64,000 bases of DNA, from contig NZ_CP028105.1 in the NCBI RefSeq assembly GCF_003019675.1, positions 2,620,282-2,684,281 on the forward strand. The letters are read 5' to 3'. Positions 18,328-27,115 of the stretch are shown one piece after another; positions within the stretch are counted from its first letter, which is position 1, and every line of letters starts with the position of its first letter. Below the pieces are notes generated by a model that worked only from the letters and a program-made list of their open reading frames with translations, ran no database searches and was not told the origin of the DNA. A program made the translations under genes and the position numbers. This DNA comes from Fusobacterium ulcerans (GTDB lineage: Bacteria; Fusobacteriota; Fusobacteriia; Fusobacteriales; Fusobacteriaceae).

Positions 18328-19686
18328 TTATAAGAAAATCATTTTTAATATTATAACACAAATTAGTGCTGTAACAGATTGAAAAACACTTATTATTGGA
18401 AATACCTTATAAGCAGTTTCAGGTTTCATTCCTGATGTAGAAGTAACTACCCAGAAGAAATCGTCATTTCCGTGGAATACCATAAATCCTCCAGCTGCAC
18501 ATGCCAACATTGCTATAACCAGACCTATTGGAGAATTAAATCCAAGAACATCTACCAATGGTAATAACATTGAAGCTGCCGTAATCATTCCTACAGTACC
18601 TGAACCAATTGCAGTTCTAAAGATAGCACCAATTATATATGGAACTATTATTCCTATTGAGATTCCAGAGAATAGACTTACCACTATCTCTTGAAGATTA
18701 GACAGTTTCAGAATAGTAGCAAAAGCTCCACCTGCTCCAACGATTAAAACAATTTGTCCAGCAGTTTTTAATGCTTCTCCAAATATTCCCTCAAATGTCC
18801 AAACTTCTTTATCTTCAGGATGAACAGACTTATATGTGAAGAATGCAATTATCAATCCTATGAAAAGAGCAACTATTGTCTGACCTAAAGAATCAATAAT
18901 ATTATACACCATCCCTCTTCCTAAAGGAGAAGATTCCAAAGTTGCAACAGTTCTCAATAGCATTAAAAATATTGGTAGTAAAATAGGTAAGAAACTCATA
19001 AGAGGAGTAGGAAGTTTTCTTCCCCCATTCTCTTCTATTATTTTACTTGCTTCTTCTATTTCAGGTAAGAAATGATATTTCTTTCCAAAAATTCTACCTG
19101 CTAAGATAGCAACAAGTGTAACTGGAATAGAAACCAACATTCCAAGTAAAATTACTAATCCTAGATTAGCTCCTAAAATACCTGCTACTGCTAGTGGACC
19201 TGGTGTAGGTGGAACTAACATGTGTGTAGCATGTAATCCCATTGCAAGAGCTACTGCCATTGTCGTCATACTTGTTCCTGTGTCTTTACTCATTCTTTTA
19301 GCAAGTGGTGATAATAGAACAAATGCTGAATCACAGAATACAGGAATAGATACAAAATATCCTGTAACAGCTAATCCGATATCTGCATTTTTCTTTCCAG
19401 TGATTTTTAAAATTGTCTCAGCCATTGTTTCAGCTGCTCCACTATGCTCTAAAAGAGCTCCCATAACAGTTCCTATTGCAATAACTACTCCAATTCCTGC
19501 AATAGTTTCTCCCAATCCCCCAGAGTATGCTCCAATGATATCTGGAATTGAATGCCCTGAAACAATTCCGAAAAAGAAAGCACTGATGCTTAAAGCGAAA
19601 AATGGATGTAACTTCACCTTAACTGTTAGTATTATCAATAGTATTATTGATAATGCTATTGTTACAATAACAAATGTTGAACCCAT
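18328..19686 (-). CDS. GntP-family permease (probable D-serine/gluconate-type transporter)
   Basis: 452 residues with about 12 transmembrane segments and the GntP signatures H-P-F-F-A-L near residue 27, F-C-D-S-A-F-V-L-L-S-P-L and H-A-T-H-M-L-V-P-P-T-P-G-P-L-A. The family includes DsdX (D-serine), GntP and related transporters. Its position as first gene before dsdA supports D-serine uptake; this is inference by context. GGAGGT ribosome site. Confidence 0.85.
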   Translation of the reverse strand: MGSTFVIVTIALSIILLIILTVKVKLHPFFALSISAFFFGIVSGHSIPDIIGAYSGGLGETIAGIGVVIAIGTVMGALLEHSGAAETMAETILKITGKKNADIGLAVTGYFVSIPVFCDSAFVLLSPLAKRMSKDTGTSMTTMAVALAMGLHATHMLVPPTPGPLAVAGILGANLGLVILLGMLVSIPVTLVAILAGRIFGKKYHFLPEIEEASKIIEENGGRKLPTPLMSFLPILLPIFLMLLRTVATLESSPLGRGMVYNIIDSLGQTIVALFIGLIIAFFTYKSVHPEDKEVWTFEGIFGEALKTAGQIVLIVGAGGAFATILKLSNLQEIVVSLFSGISIGIIVPYIIGAIFRTAIGSGTVGMITAASMLLPLVDVLGFNSPIGLVIAMLACAAGGFMVFHGNDDFFWVVTSTSGMKPETAYKVFPIISVFQSVTALICVIILKMIFL

Positions 19687-19738
19687 AAAAATACCTCCTA
19701 CTTTTTTATTATATGCTGCTTTATATAAACTTTTTTAA

Positions 19739-20104
19739 ATAAAAAATTAAAATTACATGAGAATATTTGCTAAAAGTAATATATTTTTATTATTAAAAAT
19801 TAATAAAATTAAATTTAAAAGAAATAAAAGTTAATAGATTTTAAATTTTTTCTTTAAATTTATTAAATTGTAATTAATTTAATTTGGTATTAAAATTTAG
19901 AATTAAGATTAAATGTCTGTTAAAAGACTAATGTGTTTTAATTTATGATTGAATTATACTTTATCATATTTGAAATGTCAATAAAAAATTTAATGTAATT
20001 AAATTTAATTGTATTTAATTTAATGAGAGTGAAATAAAAGAAGGTAGAGAAAAACTACTAAATAGTATATAATTGTAATATATTAAAATGTGAAAGGATA
20101 AAAA
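19739..20104. other. AT-rich divergent control region
   Basis: About 365 bases between the leftward permease and the rightward XRE-cupin regulator. Nothing codes. It holds several copies and inverted copies of the core AATTTAAT / ATTAAATT (for example 19856-19885 and 19986-20024), likely promoter and operator sequence for both directions, but no single promoter can be fixed by eye. Confidence 0.4.
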
Positions 20105-20662
20105 ATGGACAAAGAGATAAACGTTGGAGCTATAATAAAAAGAATTAGAATTGAAAAAGGATTGCTGTTAAAAGATGTTGCTGAGAAATGTGAAATCTCT
20201 TCATCTATGCTTAGCCAAATAGAAAAAGGAAATGCCAATCCTTCTTTAAATACAATAAAATCAATAGCACAGGCTTTAGAAATTCCTCTATTTAAATTTT
20301 TCATTGAACCTGAAAAAGAAGATATTACAATTAATATTTTAAAAAGAGGAGAAAGAAAAATAATTAATACAAAAAAAATAAGATATGAACTTTTATCACC
20401 AGAAGGATCTACTAACATTGAATGTATGAAGATGTTTTTTACTGAAAAAGGTGCTGAAACTTCAATAGAGCCAATGGCACACAAAGGAGAAGAGATAGCA
20501 GTTCTTTTAAGTGGGAAGGTAAAAATTACTATTGGGAATCAGTCTTGTGAAATGGAACCAGGAGATTCAGTTTATATTCCAGCATTAAAACCTCATAAGT
20601 GGACTAACTTAGATGATGGAGAAAGTGTTGTGCTTTTTTCTGTAACACCGCCTGAGTTTTAG
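20105..20662 (+). CDS. XRE-cupin transcriptional regulator
   Basis: 185 residues: XRE helix-turn-helix (I-K-R-I-R-I-E-K-G-L, then L-K-D-V-A-E-K-C-E-I-S-S-S-M-L-S-Q-I-E, about 10-45) followed by a C-terminal cupin barrel (H-K-G-E-E-I-A-V-L-L-S-G-K, G-D-S-V-Y-I-P, P-H-K-W-T-N, about 120-180). Such regulators usually sense a small metabolite and control adjacent amino-acid genes. Divergent from the D-serine permease unit, which is its probable target. Confidence 0.85.
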   Translation: MDKEINVGAIIKRIRIEKGLLLKDVAEKCEISSSMLSQIEKGNANPSLNTIKSIAQALEIPLFKFFIEPEKEDITINILKRGERKIINTKKIRYELLSPEGSTNIECMKMFFTEKGAETSIEPMAHKGEEIAVLLSGKVKITIGNQSCEMEPGDSVYIPALKPHKWTNLDDGESVVLFSVTPPEF

Positions 20663-20789
20663 GATTATTGTGAAATAGGGAAATATAAAAAATTAAAATA
20701 TAAATTAAAAAAGCAGAAAAAAATATAGTCTACAGTTATTTAAATTGAATTTTAATAAATAATATTACAGCTATGGAGGTTATTATATA

Positions 20790-21638
20790 ATGGTATTTAG
20801 TAAAACTATTCAAATGTATATATTTGATGGGAATCCAAATGGAAGAATTATGTGCGAGCTTTCTAATTGGAATGGAAGAGTTTATAAAATATCAAGAAAT
20901 GAAATTTCTGATTTTTCTAATAGAGAGGATTCTGAAAATACTGGAGTTTATTTTCTTTTAGGTAAGGATGAAAATAATAGTGATACTATTTATATTGGTG
21001 AGGCAGAAAAAATATTAACAAGAATAAAACAACATTTAAAAGATACAGAATATTGGAATGATTGCATTGCTGTTATAAGCAAGGATAATTTATTAAATAA
21101 GGCACATGTTAAATATCTTGAAAATAAATTCTATTCATTAGCAAAAACTGCTGGAAGATCAACTGTTGTTAATAGTACAGTACCAACTTGTTCTTCAATT
21201 TCGGAGTATGATGAAGCAATGTTACAAGAATTTATCAGCAATACAAAGTTACTTATCAATACTCTTGGATATAAAGTATTTGATTTGATTGAGGATACGT
21301 CTGTAAAACTTAATCAAAATCAATCATATTTTTATATAAAAGCTGCTAGAGGTGCTGAAGCTACAGGGATTATAGTTTCTGATGGCTTTGCAGTATTAAA
21401 AGGCTCAATAATTGCTTCATCGATTACAAAAAGTATGTCTACTTCTTTATGTAATTTGCGTAATTTATTGTTGAATAAAGGAATTATAAATGCAGATTTT
21501 TGTTTTGAACAAAATTATACTTTTACAAGTCCTTCATTAGCAGCAGCAGTTGTCATGGGAAGAAATGCTAATGGTCGTACTGAATGGAAGACAACTGATA
21601 AAAAAACTTTAAAAGAAATAGAAGAGGCAGTCATTTAA
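20790..21638 (+). CDS. GIY-YIG nuclease with C-terminal DUF4357
   Basis: 282 residues. The N-terminal nuclease core shows G-V-Y-F-L-L-G (about 50), Y-I-G-E-A (about 69), R-I-K-Q-H (about 79) and a later E-N-K-F (about 113), the expected order for GIY-YIG nucleases. The C-terminal DUF4357 module has the F-T-S-P-S-L-A-A-A-V-V-M-G-R-N-A-N-G-R-T-E-W-K signature. This architecture is common beside restriction and defence genes. It is convergent with the DUF2075 nuclease-helicase across a shared terminator. Target unknown. Confidence 0.82.
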   Translation: MVFSKTIQMYIFDGNPNGRIMCELSNWNGRVYKISRNEISDFSNREDSENTGVYFLLGKDENNSDTIYIGEAEKILTRIKQHLKDTEYWNDCIAVISKDNLLNKAHVKYLENKFYSLAKTAGRSTVVNSTVPTCSSISEYDEAMLQEFISNTKLLINTLGYKVFDLIEDTSVKLNQNQSYFYIKAARGAEATGIIVSDGFAVLKGSIIASSITKSMSTSLCNLRNLLLNKGIINADFCFEQNYTFTSPSLAAAVVMGRNANGRTEWKTTDKKTLKEIEEAVI

Positions 21639-21665
21639 TTGTAAATATAATCAATCTATATAATA

Positions 21666-21716
21666 AAAACAATCCCTAAAAATCTTACACTAGGAGAACT
21701 TTTAGGGATTGTTTAA
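21666..21716 (+). terminator. Bidirectional terminator
   Basis: Long stem ACAATCCCTAAAA / TTTTAGGGATTGT with A- and T-rich flanks, after the GIY-YIG gene. Confidence 0.85.
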
Positions 21717-21846
21717 TTTTTTGACTTAATTAAAAAATATAGTTTATAGCTTTTTTACTCTGAAATATCCTATTTAAAGTATTTTATAATTGATTTTTTA
21801 TAAGTATTCTTTTTAACATTTTAATATATGGGGTTATGAGAATACA

Positions 21847-23808
21847 TTACAAAATATTAATACCTAGTGAAACTAAATAGCTATATATTCCATCATAATA
21901 TTTAGGTAGTCTAGTTATATCTTTTAAATTACCTTCAGGTACAAAAATAACGAATCCTTGTCTTGCTCTTGTCATTAAAACTCTATATGCATTTTTAAGG
22001 TATAGTACATTTTCAAGTTTATTAATGTTTTGCCACTTGCTACCTATAAAATTATAATATTCAAATTTACCATTGTTAAATCTCAAATTTGCATCCCAGC
22101 AGAGGATAGACCAATCTAACTCAAGGCCTTGAATATCAAATTCTGTTGCTGTTTCTTCAAGAAAATATGATGAACGAACATCATCTTTTCCATTTAAAAA
22201 CCATGTAGGAGCATCTACTTTATTTTGTACCCATATGCCATATGAACGAAGCCTTTTGGCTCCTGAGCTTGCAATCATTCCATATCTTTCTGAACCTTTG
22301 GCTTGATTAATTATCCAAGTTTTTGCTTTATTTAAATCACGAGTTATATAAATAGGATAATCATTCTTGAATTGAGCCAGTAACTGTTTAGCATTTTCTA
22401 TATTTACATCAAGTACATCTTTAACAAAGCCTGCAACATTTTCACTTCTAAAAGATCTTAATGATACAGATAAATGAAGATCTTTTACTATTTTACAATT
22501 CAAGCCTTGAATTAAGGTATTTACTGATTTTCCTCTTGTATATTCATGATCAGAGATTTTATCAGAGACATAAACGTCCCAGTTTGAAAATTTATTTCTC
22601 AAGGAATCAAACCATTCAATAAGACCTGCTTCACCTGTATTTATTTCTTGACCACCACCAATTAAACAAATAATTGCGCTCCAATCTGAATGTCTATTCA
22701 TAATATTTATTAGAAATTCAGGTTCGGACATATCAAAATCAAAAACCCCTTTTTTTCTTTTCATAAAATTTGTAAGGTTAGTTTCATCCCATGCACGCTG
22801 AGCTTCATCAAAAATAGCAACTTTCTCTATTGGAGCCAGAGTAGTAGAAATAGCATCATCTCTAAAGTGGTGAATGATTTGAATAAATTCTTTAGCTTTT
22901 CGCATTGCTTCAGCTTTCTTTGTACTATTTCTAGTTGAATCATCTCTGGCAAGTGATTCTTGTAAAACTTCAACTAATGGACCATTACCTGATAGAAATA
23001 TGGCATGTTCATCTTCTGCTACCCGTTGTCTGTCAATTGCTATATTAAGACCAGCAAGTGTCTTTCCAGCACCAGGAACACCAGTAATAAAACATATGGA
23101 TTTTTTATTATTTTGTTTAGTAAAATCAATAATATCACTAATTGCTTTTGTTGTCCTTGTTAAGTTAATAGCACTAGCATCATTTCTTGAAATCTCTTCA
23201 ACATTATGACCGTGATACAAAACTTGGGCTGCTTCAATGATGGTTGGTGTGGGCATATAGATAGAATTTATCCAATCATAAGGTGAAAATTCACTTTGAG
23301 TGAAATTTTCAATAACATTATTGATACAGTTAGCAATATTATTCTTATTACAATATAAAGGATTTAAAATATTATCCTTCATTAAAGAGATTGAAAAATC
23401 TTTATTAGATGCTTCAGTACATATTAAAATAGGAACCAAAAGTTTATTATGGCTTTCCTTATGGAAACTATTCAAATCAAGGGCATAGTCTATAACTTGT
23501 TCAATATCATGATTAAGATAGATGTTACTACCAACTTTAAATTCAAATAAAAATACTATTCCTTTATAAATAAAGACGCCATCAATTCTGTTTCCAATTC
23601 TAGGAATTGTATATTCTAATATTATATATCCAGCTTTAAAAGTTATAAGTTGTTCTTTTAAAATGTCAATCTCTGTTTTCCAAGTATTTTTTTGTAAATC
23701 TTCTGCTGAAAATTGGTCATTGCTACAAAGTTCACCAAAAATTTCTAGCTTACTCTTTGCAAGAAAGTCAGTTAATGTATCTGAATAATATGCTCGTTGT
23801 ATACGCAT
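21847..23808 (-). CDS. Nuclease-helicase with DUF2075 (Schlafen group 3-like) ATPase domain
   Basis: 653 residues. The N-terminal part has a PD-(D/E)xK-like nuclease core: R-I-D-G-V-F-I-Y-K-G then F-L-F-E-F-K-V-G (about 78-95). A superfamily I-type motor follows: Walker A G-V-P-G-A-G-K-T (about 245), Walker B I-F-D-E-A-Q-R-A-W (about 328), G-G-G-Q-E-I-N motif III (about 385) and a late motif VI Y-R-V-L-M-T-R-A-R-Q-G (about 615). Nuclease plus helicase in one chain is typical of phage-defence or mobile-DNA processing enzymes. Stand-alone gene next to prophage DNA. Confidence 0.8.
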   Translation of the reverse strand: MRIQRAYYSDTLTDFLAKSKLEIFGELCSNDQFSAEDLQKNTWKTEIDILKEQLITFKAGYIILEYTIPRIGNRIDGVFIYKGIVFLFEFKVGSNIYLNHDIEQVIDYALDLNSFHKESHNKLLVPILICTEASNKDFSISLMKDNILNPLYCNKNNIANCINNVIENFTQSEFSPYDWINSIYMPTPTIIEAAQVLYHGHNVEEISRNDASAINLTRTTKAISDIIDFTKQNNKKSICFITGVPGAGKTLAGLNIAIDRQRVAEDEHAIFLSGNGPLVEVLQESLARDDSTRNSTKKAEAMRKAKEFIQIIHHFRDDAISTTLAPIEKVAIFDEAQRAWDETNLTNFMKRKKGVFDFDMSEPEFLINIMNRHSDWSAIICLIGGGQEINTGEAGLIEWFDSLRNKFSNWDVYVSDKISDHEYTRGKSVNTLIQGLNCKIVKDLHLSVSLRSFRSENVAGFVKDVLDVNIENAKQLLAQFKNDYPIYITRDLNKAKTWIINQAKGSERYGMIASSGAKRLRSYGIWVQNKVDAPTWFLNGKDDVRSSYFLEETATEFDIQGLELDWSILCWDANLRFNNGKFEYYNFIGSKWQNINKLENVLYLKNAYRVLMTRARQGFVIFVPEGNLKDITRLPKYYDGIYSYLVSLGINIL

Positions 23809-23904
23809 AGTAGTAATCTCCTTATTTTTAATTTATATATTCTAATTATATATCATATAGTAAATGTTTACAAGTTATGGTTGTTTAAGTTAGATATAAA
23901 ATAA

Positions 23905-23942
23905 AAATGACTGATAAACTTATTTGTTTATCAATCATTAGT
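23905..23942 (-). terminator. Terminator-like hairpin
   Basis: ATGACTGATAAAC / GTTTATCAATCAT, 12 of 13 pairs. On the minus strand it is followed by a T-rich run, so it would stop leftward transcription from the TIR gene. Confidence 0.6.
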
Positions 23943-24345
23943 ATATATCCATATTTTATTAATTTTTTATTGTCACGAAGGTTTTTAGTACTTGAAAACT
24001 ATCTTAAAAATTAATTTTAGAAGATTTCAACTACTACTCCCACTCGCTCCATAATTAAAGACTGTTTACATCTTATACTGATTTTTTGAGGCTTTTTATT
24101 TCCTCTTTTCTCTTTAATTTCCTGCCTTTTTCACACTTTTTAGATTTTTTATTGTCAAAATATTGTCACTGATACAAAATCCACCAAATATTTTTGGGGC
24201 TGCTAATTCTTTTGTTCTAAGCTTCAAAGTTCTTCATTTCTATCAATTATAATTATTAATAAAAATATTAAGAATAAATTACCTTTTGAACTTCTATAAA
24301 TTTATTATATAAATTATCATCTGCACACCAACCCATAAATACATA

Positions 24346-24432
24346 CAGCAATTACATATAGAAAATGCAAAACATTTTTGACTGGTATAAAAGAAATTAA
24401 AGAAAGATTATCAGCAATTGAAAAAAAGTAAG
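24346..24432 (+). pseudogene. 3' fragment of an unidentified gene
   Basis: An open frame with no start that ends I-K-E-I-K-E-R-L-S-A-I-E-K-K, a typical charged helical C-terminus. It is only about 28 residues and preceded by in-frame stops, so it is best read as the remnant of a gene cut during insertion. Parent family not identifiable. Confidence 0.35.
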
Positions 24433-24443
24433 GACAACCCTGC

Positions 24444-25562
24444 TTACAGATATTTATCCGCCTCTAAACATTCTAAGGTATATTCAAATTGCTGTCTATA
24501 CCTTGCACAGTTTTTTATAATTTGATAAGATAACTCTTTTATCTCAGCATCGTTAGAACTTTCATAAATATTTATACTAAATGTTCCAAAAAAGTCATAA
24601 TTACTCCAACCATTATATCCAGTAGCACTTTCATGATTATTTAAAACATTTATCATTACTTTTTTTTGTATATCTTTTTCTAACTTGATAATAGCTAGTG
24701 ATATATTTTTCAAATAATCATCACCATATTTAATAATAAATTTACATAGTATATTTCTATTTATTAATTCTTCTATATAACCCACAACACCATCATCAAC
24801 AATACCTTTTTTAAATTTTTCTCTTTCATTTCCAAATTCTGTGCCTTTCTTTTTAATTTCTTCTTTTTCTTTGACTACTTTTACTGGGTTTCTAGCTCTA
24901 AAAGAAATATCCACTTTTGGCATACCTATATTAGTTTTTAGTTTGTTTTCACTAAATAAATCAGATGTTTTTTGTAGTTCTTCCCTGCCGTTTTGTAGAA
25001 TATTCTTTTCTGTATTTAACCCAATTTCTGCAAAAATAGTTTCAAAATTACATTTTTCTCCTTCAATAAAAGTAATCATTTTACATTTTTGTAAATTAGT
25101 AATTATTTCTCCTATTTCATTTTCTATACTTTTATATTTTTTTAATTTTTTACTTTCTTCTGATATATGTGCACTCATACCATTTTCTACCATATTTTTA
25201 ATTTCTTGCTCTAATTGATTTATTTTCTCCACCCATTTTTTAATATAACTTATTTTTAAAGTAGAGTCAAAAAAGTTATCAATTAAGATAAGAGGTAATA
25301 TTTTTTTTTGGTATTCTTTTTCTTTTAAAACTTGAAGTAATTCATACATACAGTTTTCTGACAATAAATAATCATGGCTGATTAATAATAATGCAAAATC
25401 ATGTTCTCTTATTTGTTTCATGAATTCTTCAAGTGATTGTTTGTATTTCAAATCTCTTTCATCTCTTGTTGGGATAATTCCTTTTTCTTTAAATGCAATA
25501 TCTACACTATTAGCTTCTTCTTTATTTTTTTGACAATATGATAAAAAAATTTTTTTATTCAT
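24444..25562 (-). CDS. TIR-domain protein, probable phage-defence or exclusion effector
   Basis: 372 residues from the ATG at 25562 (AGGTG upstream; a further ATG at 25580 has no ribosome site). The N-terminal TIR domain begins K-K-I-F-L-S-Y-C-Q-K-N; it contains R-D-E-R-D-L, L-L-L-I-S-H-D-Y-L and C-M-Y-E-L, where Glu74 is in the position of the catalytic glutamate of NAD-cleaving TIR enzymes. The helical middle (100-240) and a C-terminal domain of about 110 residues are unrecognised; the latter may be the sensor. It lies at the left edge of the phage region beside the repressor, a usual site for lysogen-expressed defence cargo. Confidence 0.78.
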   Translation of the reverse strand: MNKKIFLSYCQKNKEEANSVDIAFKEKGIIPTRDERDLKYKQSLEEFMKQIREHDFALLLISHDYLLSENCMYELLQVLKEKEYQKKILPLILIDNFFDSTLKISYIKKWVEKINQLEQEIKNMVENGMSAHISEESKKLKKYKSIENEIGEIITNLQKCKMITFIEGEKCNFETIFAEIGLNTEKNILQNGREELQKTSDLFSENKLKTNIGMPKVDISFRARNPVKVVKEKEEIKKKGTEFGNEREKFKKGIVDDGVVGYIEELINRNILCKFIIKYGDDYLKNISLAIIKLEKDIQKKVMINVLNNHESATGYNGWSNYDFFGTFSINIYESSNDAEIKELSYQIIKNCARYRQQFEYTLECLEADKYL

Positions 25563-25596
25563 TTTTTTTAAACACCTCATTAAAAATATAAAACTT

Positions 25597-25986
25597 CTAT
25601 TTTTTTATAAATTCTTTTATAAATTTTAAAACTTTTTCTTTTTGTTCTTCATTCAATCCTTCAAATTCTTTATGCAATTCATATTCAAGGGGAGAAATTT
25701 TTCTTTTATGATTAATAATTTCTTTTTTTAATTCTTTTATTTGTCTTAGAACTCTTTCAGGTAATAATTTTTCATCTAACAATTCATAAAATTTTTTAAT
25801 TTCTTCTTCTGAAAAATTTAATTCTGTGCATAATTTTCTCAATACTTCTTCTGATGGAGGATTTGTTATTTTATCATTCTCAATCATTGAAATATAAGAA
25901 CCTGATACACCTACTTTTTTACCTAATTCTCTAGTTGAATAACCTAAAGTATTTCTTTTGTCTCGTATAAAGTTATAATATTTCAT
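25597..25986 (-). CDS. XRE-family phage repressor (CI-like)
   Basis: 129 residues: helix-turn-helix at about 10-55 (T-R-E-L-G-K-K-V-G-V-S-G-S-Y-I-S-M-I-E) and a charged, coiled-coil C-terminus without a LexA-like peptidase domain, so it is not expected to be RecA-cleaved itself. AGGAGGG ribosome site. Divergent from a Cro-like gene with a shared 159-bp control region, the classic lysogeny switch layout. Transcribed with the TIR gene 34 nt downstream. Confidence 0.82.
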   Translation of the reverse strand: MKYYNFIRDKRNTLGYSTRELGKKVGVSGSYISMIENDKITNPPSEEVLRKLCTELNFSEEEIKKFYELLDEKLLPERVLRQIKELKKEIINHKRKISPLEYELHKEFEGLNEEQKEKVLKFIKEFIKK

Positions 25987-26021
25987 AGTCCCTCCTATAT
26001 TGATTATATTAAATTTTAATT

Positions 26022-26047
26022 AGTTTGTTAAGCAGTTATTAAACAAT
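26022..26047. promoter_or_regulatory. Candidate repressor operator
   Basis: Imperfect inverted repeat GTTTGTTAA ... TTATTAAAC in the divergent region between the repressor and Cro-like genes. Position and symmetry are suggestive only. Confidence 0.4.
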
Positions 26048-26072
26048 TTTTTAGTTTTTGCTAAATAATCAC

Positions 26073-26101
26073 TTGACGCAAATGCGAAAAAATGATATAA
26101 A
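26073..26101 (+). promoter_or_regulatory. Early rightward promoter (cro promoter)
   Basis: TTGACG at 26073-26078, 17-bp spacer, TATAAA at 26096-26101, 45 nt before the Cro-like start. The spacer contains the GCAAATGC-like symmetric stretch CGCAAATGCG. Confidence 0.75.
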
Positions 26102-26145
26102 TGTGTTAAGTTAAATATTTATTTATCAAAAAAATAGGAGAATGC

Positions 26146-26358
26146 ATGGAAGAAAATAGAGAGTTATATTTTATGATTGAAAAAATTATGTCTAGTAAGG
26201 GAATTAGCCAAGCTCATATTGCCAGAAAATTAGAAGTAAATAGAGCTGATATTAATTTGACTTTAAAGAATTTAAAACAGGGGAAAAGTATTACAACGAA
26301 GAAACTTTTTTCCTTACTTAGAGTTTTAGAAATTTCGTTTATTTTAAATAGTAAATAA
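26146..26358 (+). CDS. Small HTH protein, Cro-like
   Basis: 70 residues with an XRE-type helix-turn-helix (G-I-S-Q-A-H-I-A-R-K-L-E-V-N-R-A-D-I-N, about 19-38). First rightward early gene, directly under the early promoter and opposite the repressor, so Cro-like function is the best reading. Confidence 0.7.
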   Translation: MEENRELYFMIEKIMSSKGISQAHIARKLEVNRADINLTLKNLKQGKSITTKKLFSLLRVLEISFILNSK

Positions 26359-26388
26359 ATATTTATCAATCAAAATGGGAGGGAGTTT

Positions 26389-26553
26389 ATGAATAAGGTC
26401 GAAATAAGAAAAAAACTTTTAGATCTCAATAAAACTATGGGGTGGTTAGCTAATGAACTAAAAGTTTCAAGAAGAACTCTTTATAGAAAATTAGAAAATA
26501 ATGATTTAAAAACTTTGAAAGAAATTGAAAAAATTTTATCTCACTATATGTAA
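26389..26553 (+). CDS. Small HTH DNA-binding protein
   Basis: 54 residues starting M-N-K-V-E-I-R-K-K-L-L-D, with a compact helix-turn-helix (M-G-W-L-A-N-E-L-K-V-S-R-R-T-L-Y-R-K-L-E) that fills most of the chain. GGGAGGG precedes the ATG. Probably a second Cro-type or early regulator, 30 nt after the first. Confidence 0.65.
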   Translation: MNKVEIRKKLLDLNKTMGWLANELKVSRRTLYRKLENNDLKTLKEIEKILSHYM

Positions 26554-26665
26554 AATAGCATTTTTTTCTTAATTTGTATTTATTAATATGGGGGTAAAAA
26601 ATATATAGGCGAAGTTGAGACTAACAACTGCAATAGTCAAAAAAGATTAAGAAAGGAAATATAAA

Positions 26666-27079
26666 GTGAATGATGTGAGAAATAAAAATAATTGGAAATA
26701 TAAGAATGAAGCTTATTTTATATCTGAAAAAGAAAATAAAAGAACTCAGTTAGAGAATGAGTTTTTTAAGACAGAGAAAGCAAAAGAAATATTTGAAGAT
26801 GATAATATATACTTTAAAAATCTCCATAAACTAATTTTTCATGACATTTTAAATAATGTTAATCCAGAAATTATAAAATTAAAATATGGAGCTATAGGAA
26901 TTTTTATTTTAATGGAGATTATGGCAAATAAAAACATCCCTATATCAAAAGATTTACAGAAATACTTTTATTTAAAAGAAAATAATACCCAAGAAAAAAA
27001 ATGGGGGAAAATATTTGATATATTCTTTTTATTATTATCAGTTATAAATATTTTCTTATTTATAAATAATTTCTTTTAG
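26666..27079 (+). CDS. Early phage protein with C-terminal membrane anchor, unknown
   Basis: 137 residues (GTG start, AAAGGAA site). Charged soluble N-terminal part and one hydrophobic helix at the very C-terminus (I-F-F-L-L-L-S-V-I-N-I-F-L-F-I), giving a tail-anchored topology. No family recognised. Position among early genes would suit a superinfection-exclusion or host-modulation role, which is only an inference. Confidence 0.55.
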   Translation: MNDVRNKNNWKYKNEAYFISEKENKRTQLENEFFKTEKAKEIFEDDNIYFKNLHKLIFHDILNNVNPEIIKLKYGAIGIFILMEIMANKNIPISKDLQKYFYLKENNTQEKKWGKIFDIFFLLLSVINIFLFINNFF

Positions 27080-27115
27080 GTAATAAATAATCAAAAAAAT
27101 TCAAATGGAGGATTA

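Larger units (their letters stand above)
23809..24443. other. Non-coding junction between nuclease-helicase gene and prophage-side TIR gene
   Basis: About 635 bases without an intact gene. It holds a terminator-like hairpin (23905-23942), a short stretch ACTCCCACTCGCTCCA (24036-24051) that resembles the 3' end of a tRNA and may be an integration scar, an imperfect inverted pair TTATTGTCA / TGTCAC near 24150-24175, and the tail of a broken rightward gene (24346-24432). This is the likely left border of the mobile region; no duplicated att core was found by eye. Confidence 0.4.

Noticed and set aside
19220-19738. 172-codon frame antisense to the GntP permease
   Set aside because: Shadow of conserved membrane helices; no ribosome site or family resemblance.
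24010-24060. guaA 3' end as the insertion site
   Set aside because: The reverse strand contains GAGTGGGAGTAG, as guaA ends do, but the preceding codons do not match and no guaA body is present.
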